A DNA stretch of 64,000 bases, taken from the NCBI GenBank assembly GCA_903772945.1, contig CAICTM010000194.1:1-64000 (forward strand), given 5' to 3'. Positions 23,001 to 31,578 of the stretch are shown one piece after another. The notes beneath the pieces are model-generated. The model had not been told where the DNA came from. It saw only the letters and a list, made by a program, of their open reading frames with translations, and searched no databases. The stretch is from Seminavis robusta. Taxonomy: Eukaryota > Bacillariophyta > Bacillariophyceae > Naviculales > Naviculaceae. Numbering within the stretch: the first letter of the stretch is position 1; each line of letters begins with the position of its first letter. The translations under genes and the position numbers were made by a program.

Positions 23001-23116
23001 ACAACAATAATCAGACTCAGCAGCAGGCAAGAATCGATTCCAGTGCTACCGATTCCAGTGCTACCGATGACAATGAAGACGATCGGCCGTCCCATCCCGA
23101 AAACAGAATCCTTTGA
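20034..23116 (+). CDS. PiggyBac-type transposase, one GC-AG intron
   Basis: Exons 20034-22147 and 22222-23116 give 1,002 residues. The first 110 residues are a polar, acidic leader usual for PGBD proteins. The RNase H-like DDE core follows, with the three metal-binding aspartates in place: Asp456 (LAADETTWGHNG), Asp562 (ITWDNYFSG) and Asp691 (GAIDRLDHM). Just after the third Asp the frame continues across a 74-nt intron with donor CAG/GCAAGT and acceptor AATCAG, restoring LCYRSWKYWHSAMLHAKG, a well-known piggyBac stretch. The C-terminus has a Cys/His cluster (CVVCGGD, CKLCNKVMH) like the piggyBac DNA-binding finger, then Gln/Asn-rich sequence. All elements for cut-and-paste at TTAA sites appear present and no break is visible. 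Terminal repeats were not found, so this may be a domesticated host gene or an element whose ends I missed. Confidence 0.9.
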
Positions 23117-23141
23117 GTCGGTGGAATTTGCGTTGGAATTA

Positions 23142-23171
23142 CTGACAACATCATCATTGTGATGTTGTCAG
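23142..23171. repeat. Perfect hairpin just after the transposase gene
   Basis: CTGACAACATCA (23142-23153) and its exact inverted copy (23160-23171) are separated by six bases. It lies 26 bp after the transposase stop codon. It would form a 12-bp stem in the transcript's 3' UTR. It could serve mRNA end formation or stability, or be a chance palindrome or part of a terminal repeat. Confidence 0.6.
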
Positions 23172-24383
23172 AGCTAATCAAGAGATCGGATACTAATGCC
23201 TAGGTTGCTGCTGCTTCCCATGCCTCCAATTCTGTCCTTTTAGCTTCTTGCCTCTGGAGGCGTTGTGTGTTGGAAGTGAAGCAGTGGTTGTCGGCCGATC
23301 GAATGTTGAGGACTGTCGGCCGTCGAGTCTTGTTGTTGTGACGAGTGGTCAACAGCAGATGAGTCGATGAGTCAGTTTGTGTGGTGGAAAATGTACTGCT
23401 GAGCGAACGTCACTGCTACTGCAGCTGCTGCTGAGTGAACGTCGACAATGGTGCTGTGGAGTGGTTGACGACGACGACGGCGGCTGCGCTTGCGAGCTGA
23501 GTGGTTGTGTCGGTCGTTGGCAGCAGATGAGTCAACGTCGACGATGGCACTGTTGAGTGCCAGCAGATGATCGGCTGACGATGAGTGGTTGGCCGACGAT
23601 GGCGCTGTGGAGTGGTTGACGGCCGTTCGTTCGTCAACAACAACAAGTCGAACGTTGACAACAAGAGACGAGTGGTTGTGGACTGTCGACAACGACAACA
23701 ACAACGATGGTCGATCTTTGTGTTGTGGATGAGTCAGTTTGTGTTTCGTGTAGAAAGAGTACCAGCTGCTGCTGTAGATGATGTAGCTGAATAAAGAACA
23801 TCTATTGAAACAGCAACCATGTCTAACCATCTGTTTTAGCTATGCTGTCTACTGCTGTAAATGTACTAGCTGCAGGTGTGGACAGTGTCCGGGCAGAACT
23901 TTTGACCAGCAACTGGGTTGCTGGTACTTGTGGCCAGGACCAAACGATAATGCTTCAAGAGTTCAAAATGGGAGATTATAAAGGCCTTAGGGGTTGGACC
24001 ATCTCTGACAATCTTGTAAAAATTGAGTGCCCAATGAGAGAACTGCTTCTTCCGTAGACATCAGTTGAGGTTTTGTTGCAAACAGAAGAGTATGTTTCAA
24101 GGTGGCTTGGTTGCCATTTTGTTTTTCATGGGCACCAGAGGAGCATGTTTCAAGTTCAAGACTGCCTCCAGCAACCCTCTAATTCTTCGTTGGTGCACTC
24201 CACACTGCACACTAAGTCTTCCTTCTTGAAGACCTCTTTTCAACACGATCTCAAGATCTCATCAGAGCAGCATCAGAGTCTCAAAGGTCGCCGAGTTCAG
24301 CTTTTGGCACGACCCCGAGCTTGTCAAAAACCAGAGTCGAGCGCAGTCACACATTTGGTTTGCCTCACAACGACCAACAGACG
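23172..24383. other. Intergenic region with degenerate GTTG/GACAAC repeats
   Basis: From about 23270 to 23780 the sequence is a patchwork of GAGTGGTTG, CAGCAGATGAGTC, GTCGACGATGGC and GACAACAAC units in both orientations; GATGAGTCAGTTTGTGT appears at about 23365 and again at 23727. Open frames here are repeat by-products. From 23840 to 24383 nothing is recognisable apart from the promoter position of the next gene. Confidence 0.5.
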
Positions 24384-26009
24384 ATGGCCGACACTCCCAA
24401 CAAATCTACTACTAGTAGTCCCAACCCCGCCTTGGAAGCAGACCAAGAACTCGAGATGCCACCGGTAGACCACGAACTCGAGAAGCCACCGACAGACGAC
24501 GTTGCGGTCGTTTCCGACGACGCTACCGGTAGTAGTACGGGTACACTGGAAGACTTGAGCAAGGCCGATCTTGTTTCCTCGATTCAGCCATTGCCTTCTG
24601 CGCCGCCGCAAGAGGACGAAGAAGCACCGGGTGCTCATGCAATTGCTGGGATTGCCCCGTTTTCTCGCGTTGTGGTTGTTCCCCCCAACAATGACCGTCC
24701 TGAAGAAGAAACATTGGACAACGGCTCGGAAGACGAGGGATTGGTGCAAGCGGAACTGGTTACTACCGATGTGGTCCACGCCCACAAGGTCGAGGAAGAA
24801 CCTCCAACTCAGGAACGCTCCAGAATCGTCGTGGTGGTAGCGGCGGCTCTGATTCTCATCATTGTCGTACTGGCGGTCGTTGTGATTGCTCTGGTAAGTG
24901 GTGGCAGGTCCAGTTCCAACAGCAACCGACAGCCCCAGCAGGAGACTAATAGTACGGACGACCATGACTGCTTTCAAACATCCACGGAACTCTTTGAAGC
25001 CATCAACCAGTACTACCAAGATGACACCCCCGCGTCCTCTGTCGCCCAAACCTACGGTTGGCCCATTGGCCAGTGGTGCGTGTCCCCGCTCTGGGACTTT
25101 TCCTACATGTTTGCCGCTGACCGGACGCGGGACATTCTCGTCACGACACTACCCGAACAAGTGCAGACAGCGGCCGAGAACTTTCACGAAGACATTTCAT
25201 CGTGGGACATGGGCGCCAATGCCCGCCACTTGGACGAAATGATGCGGGGTGTCCAAAATCTATCCAACAGTTGGGGCATTGCCCAATGGGACGTGTCCCA
25301 AGTGACCAGCATGACGTGTATGCTGGCGGACACGACATGGAACCAACCACAGCTGAACTTGAGCTCGTGGGACACGTCCAACGTGCACACCATGTCGTGC
25401 TTGTTGGAGAATAGCAACGTGGAGGCGGCGGGGTTGGCACAGTGGGATACGAGCAACGTCACAAACTTGTGGCGATTTGCCGAAGGTACCACGCACTTTA
25501 ACGAAGATCTGAGTCAATGGAACACGGGGTCGGTCACACAATTGCGCCGTGCCTTTCGCGGTGCACTCGCGTTCGACCAAAACTTGAGTCAATGGGATAC
25601 AAGCATGGTCACCGGTCTGAGCAGTGCGTTTCGATTTGCGGCTATTTTCAACGGAGATGTGACGACCTGGGATGTCTCACGGGTGGATTCTCTACTGGGA
25701 ACCTTCCGCGGGGCTCGAATGTTCAATCAAGATATTGGGGCTTGGAATGTTTCACAAGTGCGCGACATGAGAAATGCCTTTGAAGGCTCGGCGTTCAATC
25801 AAGATGTCTCGTCGTGGGATGTTTCCAGTACCACGGCTCTTGTGGGAGCATTCCGCAATGCGCAAAACTTTTCCCAGAATCTATGTTCCTGGGGGCAGAA
25901 GCTTCCTTTCAATGCCACTACGCATATCATGTTTGAAGGAACGGCATGCCCCAACACTTCGGCACCGGTCATCCCGCACGGTCCTTTTTGTTACAACTGC
26001 GTGGACTGA
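24384..26009 (+). CDS. DUF285/BspA-repeat type II membrane protein
   Basis: Starting at the first ATG (24384, MADTPNKS) the intronless gene encodes 541 residues. Residues 1-147 are acidic and Pro/Glu-rich and should be cytosolic. A strongly hydrophobic span (about 148-171) follows, then a Ser/Asn-rich stalk. From about 265 to 510 the chain repeats the DUF285 (BspA-like, LRR-related) unit about every 25 residues, with the hallmark W[DN][TV]S and FN[EQ]D[LIV]S: ISSWDMG, IAQWDVSQVTSM, LSSWDTSNVHTM, LAQWDTSNVTNL, FNEDLSQWNTGSVTQL, FDQNLSQWDTSMVTGL, MFNQDIGAWNVSQVRDM and FNQDVSSWDVSS. A Cys-containing cap ends the protein. Such repeats form surface solenoids for binding. The layout of acidic inner tail, span and solenoid outside copies that of the LRR family in this window. 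Confidence 0.9.
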   Translation: MADTPNKSTTSSPNPALEADQELEMPPVDHELEKPPTDDVAVVSDDATGSSTGTLEDLSKADLVSSIQPLPSAPPQEDEEAPGAHAIAGIAPFSRVVVVPPNNDRPEEETLDNGSEDEGLVQAELVTTDVVHAHKVEEEPPTQERSRIVVVVAAALILIIVVLAVVVIALVSGGRSSSNSNRQPQQETNSTDDHDCFQTSTELFEAINQYYQDDTPASSVAQTYGWPIGQWCVSPLWDFSYMFAADRTRDILVTTLPEQVQTAAENFHEDISSWDMGANARHLDEMMRGVQNLSNSWGIAQWDVSQVTSMTCMLADTTWNQPQLNLSSWDTSNVHTMSCLLENSNVEAAGLAQWDTSNVTNLWRFAEGTTHFNEDLSQWNTGSVTQLRRAFRGALAFDQNLSQWDTSMVTGLSSAFRFAAIFNGDVTTWDVSRVDSLLGTFRGARMFNQDIGAWNVSQVRDMRNAFEGSAFNQDVSSWDVSSTTALVGAFRNAQNFSQNLCSWGQKLPFNATTHIMFEGTACPNTSAPVIPHGPFCYNCVD

Positions 26010-26611
26010 ACTGAGAGGTTTCTGGTGCTTCCTTCTGTGGTAGCTGGGAGCATCAACACCTACCAAACAGAAATATAACGGGGGCATCCTGTTGAGGATG
26101 AAGGTTCCACCTGAGACTACCGGTGGTACCGACGGTGGACGGCTGTAACCTATGCATCTATGCATAAATCCTTTGGGAAAATAAATGATACTACATGTAC
26201 CGGTAGCTAGTACTCCGAGTACAGTAGTCTAACTTAGTAAATAGAACCGTGCCACTCGATGATGTCAGCGCGCAGGTCTTTTTACGTACTCCATGGACAC
26301 TCGGGACGGTTGCTCCGATCTCGTCTCATTGTCCTCTGTTCTCCTCTCAGTCATTCCATGTGAGCGTAAAGCCTTTTTTTAAATTAAGTAATGCACTTAT
26401 CCCCTCTCGAAATTTCCATCTGTCGTGGTCTTTCTGCTACCGGCACAATGGTACCAAGGCTGCCCCCACTGTTGCTGGCCAAGCAAGCAACCCACGCATT
26501 GGCAGCCGAAGCATTCTCTGCACCAACCTGCTTGGACTCAACTCAGCTCAAAAAGCAAACAGTTTTTCACTGACCTCTAGCTCAGCCTATATAACAAAAA
26601 GCCAAAGGGTT
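26010..26611. other. Intergenic region before a decayed LRR gene
   Basis: No gene is visible. The N-terminal half expected for an LRR family gene cannot be found here in any frame, so the following pseudogene is 5'-truncated rather than merely frameshifted. Confidence 0.5.
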
Positions 26612-27751
26612 GTGGAAGAAAAAACTGTTGTGGTCGCTCTCGGCAGAAGCACTGGTGGCCATACTCACTGTCCTGGTGATAACTATTGGGGTTGTTGTCA
26701 AAAGCAATAGACATGACCAAGGGATTGGGCAAAAACAACAACAGAAAGGGACCATGCAAATTCCCCAAAACCCTGGAGCAACAAACCCACCGAGAAGCTT
26801 TTTGGACAGCCTCAATCTTCCTGACTACACATTAGAGGCAATTGATGATCCAAATTCTCCACAGTCAAAGGCATATGAATGGCTGGTGGGAGAGAACACG
26901 AGTCTTCCAACCTGGAGACTAGTTCAGCGATTTGCCCTGGCTACATTCTACTATTCAACCAGAGGAGACCATTGGGTAAACCATCATGATTGGCTGGACT
27001 GGCAGGCACATGAGTGCAATTGGGAGCAACATTTCTTTGATAGTGCATTACATCAGTGTGACACTTCAGGATAAGTTATCTCTCTGTCCATGGTTGCCAG
27101 CAATTTGGCAGGAACACTTCCACAAGAAATTTCGCTTCTCAGTCCAAGTCTCGAGCTTCTGGATCTCTCAAAAAACATGGTGCTTACTGGGCAGATACCA
27201 TCTCAGATTGGGTTATTGACAAGGCTGACAACATTGTACACTGGTGTGACAAGCCTTTCAGGTAGTTTGCCAACTGAGCTAGGCATGTTGGTGGAAAACT
27301 TGAATGATGTATTACTAGGTTCCAGCAAAATCTCAGGGAGTGTTCCATCGGAATTAGGGCTTTTATCAAAGCTCACGAGTATCTGTTTTTTCGGGATGGG
27401 ACTAACTGGTAAGACAGTTTGACAAAGTTGGATATGGGTGGCAATCCATTCTCTGGTTCTATAGTCACAGAAATTGGCTTACTCTCTGACCTCAAAGCTC
27501 TAGGGCTTCAAGATCATACCTGGCTATCTGGGACACTCCCCACAGAATTACTGGCCTTGTCCAAGTTGACAAAACTGACCGTTGCCAACAGTTCTCTCTC
27601 GGGCAGGATTCCGGATGGCTTTTGTCATATCTTGTACCGTTATGAGCTGACATGTCATGGCTCCAGTGTTTGTACTCCCGGCAAGAAGAAGATGAACACG
27701 TCCGTCTGCCAAGGAACTGCCTTGTGTGGATGCAGCTGCAGACCTTGTTAG
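26612..27751 (+). pseudogene. 5'-truncated, broken LRR membrane protein gene
   Basis: The translated pieces follow the order of the three intact LRR genes at 38.9-46.5 kb: a membrane span (LVAILTVLVITIGVVV), the DDPNSPQSKAYEWL motif, the TWRLVQRFALATFYYSTRG motif, and then LRR units (LAGTLPQEISLL, LTGQIPSQIGLL, ISGSVPSELGLL, LSGTLPTELLAL). It ends in a Cys-rich cap (CQGTALCGCSCRPC). The acidic cytosolic region is missing. The frame is broken by an in-frame stop (TAA at about 27072) and by a shift or small deletion near 27405-27420. The cap differs from that of the intact copies, so this is an older, separate lineage of the family. Expression is not excluded, but a complete product is. Confidence 0.85.
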
Positions 27752-27945
27752 CATGCATGGTTGTCTGATGATGGAACATTGAATAAGTTTTTCTGTTCTT
27801 GTTTTCTAACTAGCTAGTTCAAGTTTTAGCTACTGGATGGCTCAGCATTCCACGACACGCTCTTAGATTCCACCCAGTGTGAAACATGTGCCACACTTGG
27901 TCCGATTGGTGACTGGTGACAGTCATTCGAACAGTCGAGAACATA

Positions 27946-28532
27946 CAGTCAGCCCTCTCTCTTATTTATGAGGGGGTATCCTGGACTTTGATAAATATAA
28001 TGGAGGGCATAAATATAAGCGTTTTCTAGGGCCTTATTTGCTAGTAAAGTACGAATGAAGGGAGCTATCACGCTTTCGCTTGCCTGCCTTAGCAGCCCAA
28101 TCGGCGTCGTTCATGTTGGTCTAGGTCGGATTGGAGCCTTTGGTATGGTTTGCGTGAAATTGTTTGGCAGCTCACAAGAATTGTTTTTGTCTGGTCAAAA
28201 CCATCCTTCCAAAAATGCACGTAAGCAACCAGGGCTTGGGCTGGCACCGACGAGACAGCCTCTGAGAGGTGCGTGCAGAGGTACCGCAGAGGTGCGAGGA
28301 ATCCCATGTCCATTGGATCTATATCGGCATTTTACATGCCATCTCGGTCAAATTGAAACGGTTGGAATGGATTGTGCGACGTTGTCGGGCTGCTCGAAAG
28401 ATTTGTTGCTGCAGTCACGGTCACTCATGACTGCAGTCACGGTCACTCATGACTGGGGGGGGGATCTCGAGATTTAATAAATATAATAGAGGGAATAAAT
28501 AAGAGATTATAAATAAGAGCGAGGGCTGACTG
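27946..28532. mobile_element. TA-flanked mariner-like MITE, 587 bp
   Basis: The ends are inverted copies of each other: CAGTCAGCCCTCTCTCTTAT at the left and, read inward from the right, CAGTCAGCCCTCGCTCTTAT. Both ends are flanked by TA (27944-27945 and 28533-28534), the target duplication of the Tc1/mariner superfamily, whose elements often start with CAGT. Inner, weaker complementarity continues with TAAATATAATRGAGGG-type blocks near both ends. No transposase frame is present, so it is non-autonomous. Inside, a 22-bp unit (CAGTCACGGTCACTCATGACTG-like) occurs twice in tandem at about 28412-28455. Confidence 0.85.
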
Positions 28533-28801
28533 TAAATAATGTGGCCTCAGATCTGAAACCCCATTTTCCGGGAACATCAAAATTTCGAGAAGAGTCCTGT
28601 TTTCCCTTCACAATCCAAATTACAATCCACAATCTGCTAGCTACCTAGCTAGCACAATCTAACCACTTGATTGCCTGCCTTGGGTTCCTGCGTCGTGCCC
28701 TCCCCTTGAGCTCTGTCTCCATCCTCATCTTAGCTCTCTCTAATCCATAGTAAACCCGATTCCTACACCAAGCAAATAAAGAAGACCATCATCACTAGAC
28801 T
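28533..28801. other. Spacer with the promoter of the multipass protein gene
   Basis: A GCTAGCTACCTAGCTAGC run lies at about 28636-28654. A CT-rich stretch precedes the start codon. No gene is seen. Confidence 0.4.
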
Positions 28802-31024
28802 ATGATGCCATTACAGAATCATCATAGAGCAGTACTAGCAGTACTAACAGTAGCTGTGTGGTGCCTCTTATTACTTCCACCACCAGCCCACGCCCAAACA
28901 GACGAACATGGGTTACTGCAGACATATTCCTTCAATTGGGGCACCTTTGCCATTTTTGCCTCCTACGTGCCGCTCATCAGCATTTGCTTGGGAAATTACC
29001 GATCAGCCGTGGAAGCGCACACGTATTGGAATGCTACGGAAGACCAGATCTTGTTGGCCCGTCGGTGCATTTGGACGGCCGCCTTGGAAGCCATTGGTGT
29101 GTTTTTGATGCTAATTATAATATCGGCCATTACCATTGCGCTCTTGACGAATCCGTTGGACGAACGCATGGATTACATCATTGAAGGAGTCTCCCGATTG
29201 ACATCCAGTGTCATTCAATTTCAATTGTCCATACGAGTGGCCATTTGGATGGGCGTCTACCAGAATCCTTTTTCTTCGGCCAAACAAATGATTGAGGTCG
29301 ACAAAGTGGGCACCACCGTCGTCGAATTGAAACATCGCGTGCGATGGAGTGTCTCGAAACGCATTTTACGGTCCTTTTTCTTTCTCTGCTTTTTATTCCA
29401 AGGCGCCAATGCTGCCGAATTGCCATTGGCCATTCTAGCGGGGTTAGCGTTTGGATTCTTTGTCGATTGGGGCATTTACAAAGCCCGACGCTTTGAAAGC
29501 CGCTGCAGGCAAAGCGCGTTCAACATTTCCTTTCTCGTCGGACTCACCTTTTGGTCCCTCGTCCAATTGGCCAATGGCGTGCTCTTTATTGCCGCTGTGT
29601 GGCAGGATACCAATGACGTCGAAGAATCGACTTGGGATATTTGGGCGTTTTTCATTGGGGTCGTTTTGTTTCCGGCCATTCACATTACCATTTACTGTCT
29701 GACCCGGCGCAAGGGAGACGACGACGACGAAGAAGAAGAAGAAATCAACCAAGTAGTGGGAGGCGAATCGGTCACGAGTAGTGCCAAGACGACAGTCAGC
29801 AAACCTCGACCGAGAATGGCCGCCAGCATGTTCTTTTCCGATCGAAACGTCATCAAAAAGAAGCTAGAGGAATCCAAAGATGTACACGTAGCAGCGGCAA
29901 TGGCAGAGATCGAGGAAGAGGAGGAAGGAAACGAAGAAGAGGGTGAGAAGGGAGGAGCAGACGTAGAGAAGGATGGACAAGAGGGGGATAAAGAAGGAGG
30001 AGAGAAGGAAGGACAAGCGGATCAAGTTCAGGGAGAAGACGGAGCACACCAGGAAGGACAAGAGATGGGGATTGAAGCCGGAGTACAAAAGGAAGAAGAA
30101 GACGGCGAGCACGAAATCCAGCCGACGGAACTGGAGTCTGGAATGGAGACGAACGAAACCGAAGCACAACAACAATCAACACCAGAGAGTCCCCAGAAAG
30201 ATGGCGACAATGATGAGATGCCTCCTACCCTCTGGGAACTCATGATGGATTGGCAATGGTGTGGATGCGCACGTGGAGATGACATGTCCGCGATGGAAAA
30301 AACCACCAATGTGATTGTATGGATCCTATATTTGGCTATCTGTGCCTTGTGCCTATTCTTTGTCGTGATCAATATTGGATCGACACAACAACAGGAGGCA
30401 GTTCGTGTCAAGTTGCCATTTGTCTATGGAGCGCTGTACGAGTTTATGGACGAAGGACCCGTGTGCGCGTACAATAACAAAGGGGCCAATTCTACCATTA
30501 CCACATTTCCCGACAAGGATGCGGCACACGCCGCAGGGTTTCTCATTCTGCATTGCGGAGCCTGTTCCAATTGTTCCACGTGGGGCAATCTGGAGATACA
30601 ATATACGACGCGCGAATGTCTCGCACTGGAAGGACGAAAGTGTGCGCAAGGGTCCTTGTTTGGAGGAGGATACGACGCCCTCGTGGATTGCATCGAGTCC
30701 GATTCGATTGGCTTTCAAGGCCAATGCGCCGTTTGCTGGGCCGACGACATCAAGTGCACCATATCCCATTGCTGGGCCATTGGAGTGCAATCCTTCTTTA
30801 TCAACACATTGGCAAACTTTAAAGTCGGAGAGGACACAATCACGTCGGCAACCTGCGAAGAAGCGCACTGCGAAGCTGGAAATCCGGGTGACTTTGTAGC
30901 GTGTTCGGGAGCCAATCGTCGACGCATGAACATTACAAGCAGCATTGCACGTCCAGGGGCGCAGCAGTGCAGCATTGTGGATGTGGATTATCCAAAATTG
31001 TTCCCCAAAGACAAGTGTATGTGA
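28802..31024 (+). CDS. Multipass membrane protein with acidic linker and Cys-rich tail
   Basis: The intronless gene encodes 740 residues. A signal peptide (1-31, cut after AHA) is followed by hydrophobic segments at about 46-64, 90-115, 188-226 (two spans), 242-268 and 280-302. Residues about 303-480 form a very acidic linker (runs of Glu/Asp/Gly, Gln), probably cytosolic. A further span (503-525) leads to an ectodomain of 215 residues with some 18 Cys, including GFLILHCGACSNCSTWGN, CAVCWADDIKCTISHCW and CEEAHCEAG. The HCGACSNCS module resembles Cys-rich luminal domains widespread in algae and oomycetes but without known function; that resemblance is from memory. The protein may sense or transport something at the surface or in the secretory path, but no substrate can be named. 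The start with MM at 28802 fits the signal peptide. Confidence 0.85.
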   Translation: MMPLQNHHRAVLAVLTVAVWCLLLLPPPAHAQTDEHGLLQTYSFNWGTFAIFASYVPLISICLGNYRSAVEAHTYWNATEDQILLARRCIWTAALEAIGVFLMLIIISAITIALLTNPLDERMDYIIEGVSRLTSSVIQFQLSIRVAIWMGVYQNPFSSAKQMIEVDKVGTTVVELKHRVRWSVSKRILRSFFFLCFLFQGANAAELPLAILAGLAFGFFVDWGIYKARRFESRCRQSAFNISFLVGLTFWSLVQLANGVLFIAAVWQDTNDVEESTWDIWAFFIGVVLFPAIHITIYCLTRRKGDDDDEEEEEINQVVGGESVTSSAKTTVSKPRPRMAASMFFSDRNVIKKKLEESKDVHVAAAMAEIEEEEEGNEEEGEKGGADVEKDGQEGDKEGGEKEGQADQVQGEDGAHQEGQEMGIEAGVQKEEEDGEHEIQPTELESGMETNETEAQQQSTPESPQKDGDNDEMPPTLWELMMDWQWCGCARGDDMSAMEKTTNVIVWILYLAICALCLFFVVINIGSTQQQEAVRVKLPFVYGALYEFMDEGPVCAYNNKGANSTITTFPDKDAAHAAGFLILHCGACSNCSTWGNLEIQYTTRECLALEGRKCAQGSLFGGGYDALVDCIESDSIGFQGQCAVCWADDIKCTISHCWAIGVQSFFINTLANFKVGEDTITSATCEEAHCEAGNPGDFVACSGANRRRMNITSSIARPGAQQCSIVDVDYPKLFPKDKCM

Positions 31025-31578
31025 GGGATCAGTCCTTCTTCTTCTTCTTCTCCTACCGTACAGCATTAATGTATTCCAACCCGACCACTTCCTTTGCATG
31101 AATGCATCTCTGTGCTCATTTTTCATTCATGTATTACAAGCAACCAGCAGCAACGTATCTTTGAATGTCCCGGTAACGGTGATGATGTCCGCGAGACTGT
31201 AGCAGATGCAGATGCCGTAGCTGTTTGGTGGAACAAGCCACTCAAGTGGGTGAATGGAAGCTCCAGCAAGGAGAAGATCCTGTCCTGGGCATACACGCGT
31301 GTGCCTAATTCTGGATTGAACGCGCCAGAATAATCACCATTTCTCTGTGGACCAATGCCAACAGAAGGAGCCACCATGTTTTTGGCCTCATGGAAAACTG
31401 CATTGGTTACCAAACTGAATGAGTTATCGCGATGCCTAAAGACACTGCAGCCGCTGTGTGAAGGAGACAAGAATAACCAACGCTACCGGATGTCGTCCAA
31501 TGCATCTTATTCATATCTATGACTAATGCTAGCTATTAACTTTGATGCATTATTGCTCTTGGTAGCTGCTTCTCCTTC
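31025..31578. other. Convergent intergenic region
   Basis: This is the 3' side of two convergent genes. A CTTCTTCTT run follows the stop of the left gene. The short frames on either strand lack codon or domain support. Confidence 0.5.

Noticed and set aside
23372-23830. Minus-strand frame of 152 residues rich in Ser and His
   Set aside because: It is a by-product of the GTTG/GACAAC repeat patchwork.
29853-30182. Hydrophobic minus-strand frames rich in Leu and Phe
   Set aside because: They mirror the GAGGAAGAA-rich code of the acidic linker of the multipass protein on the plus strand.
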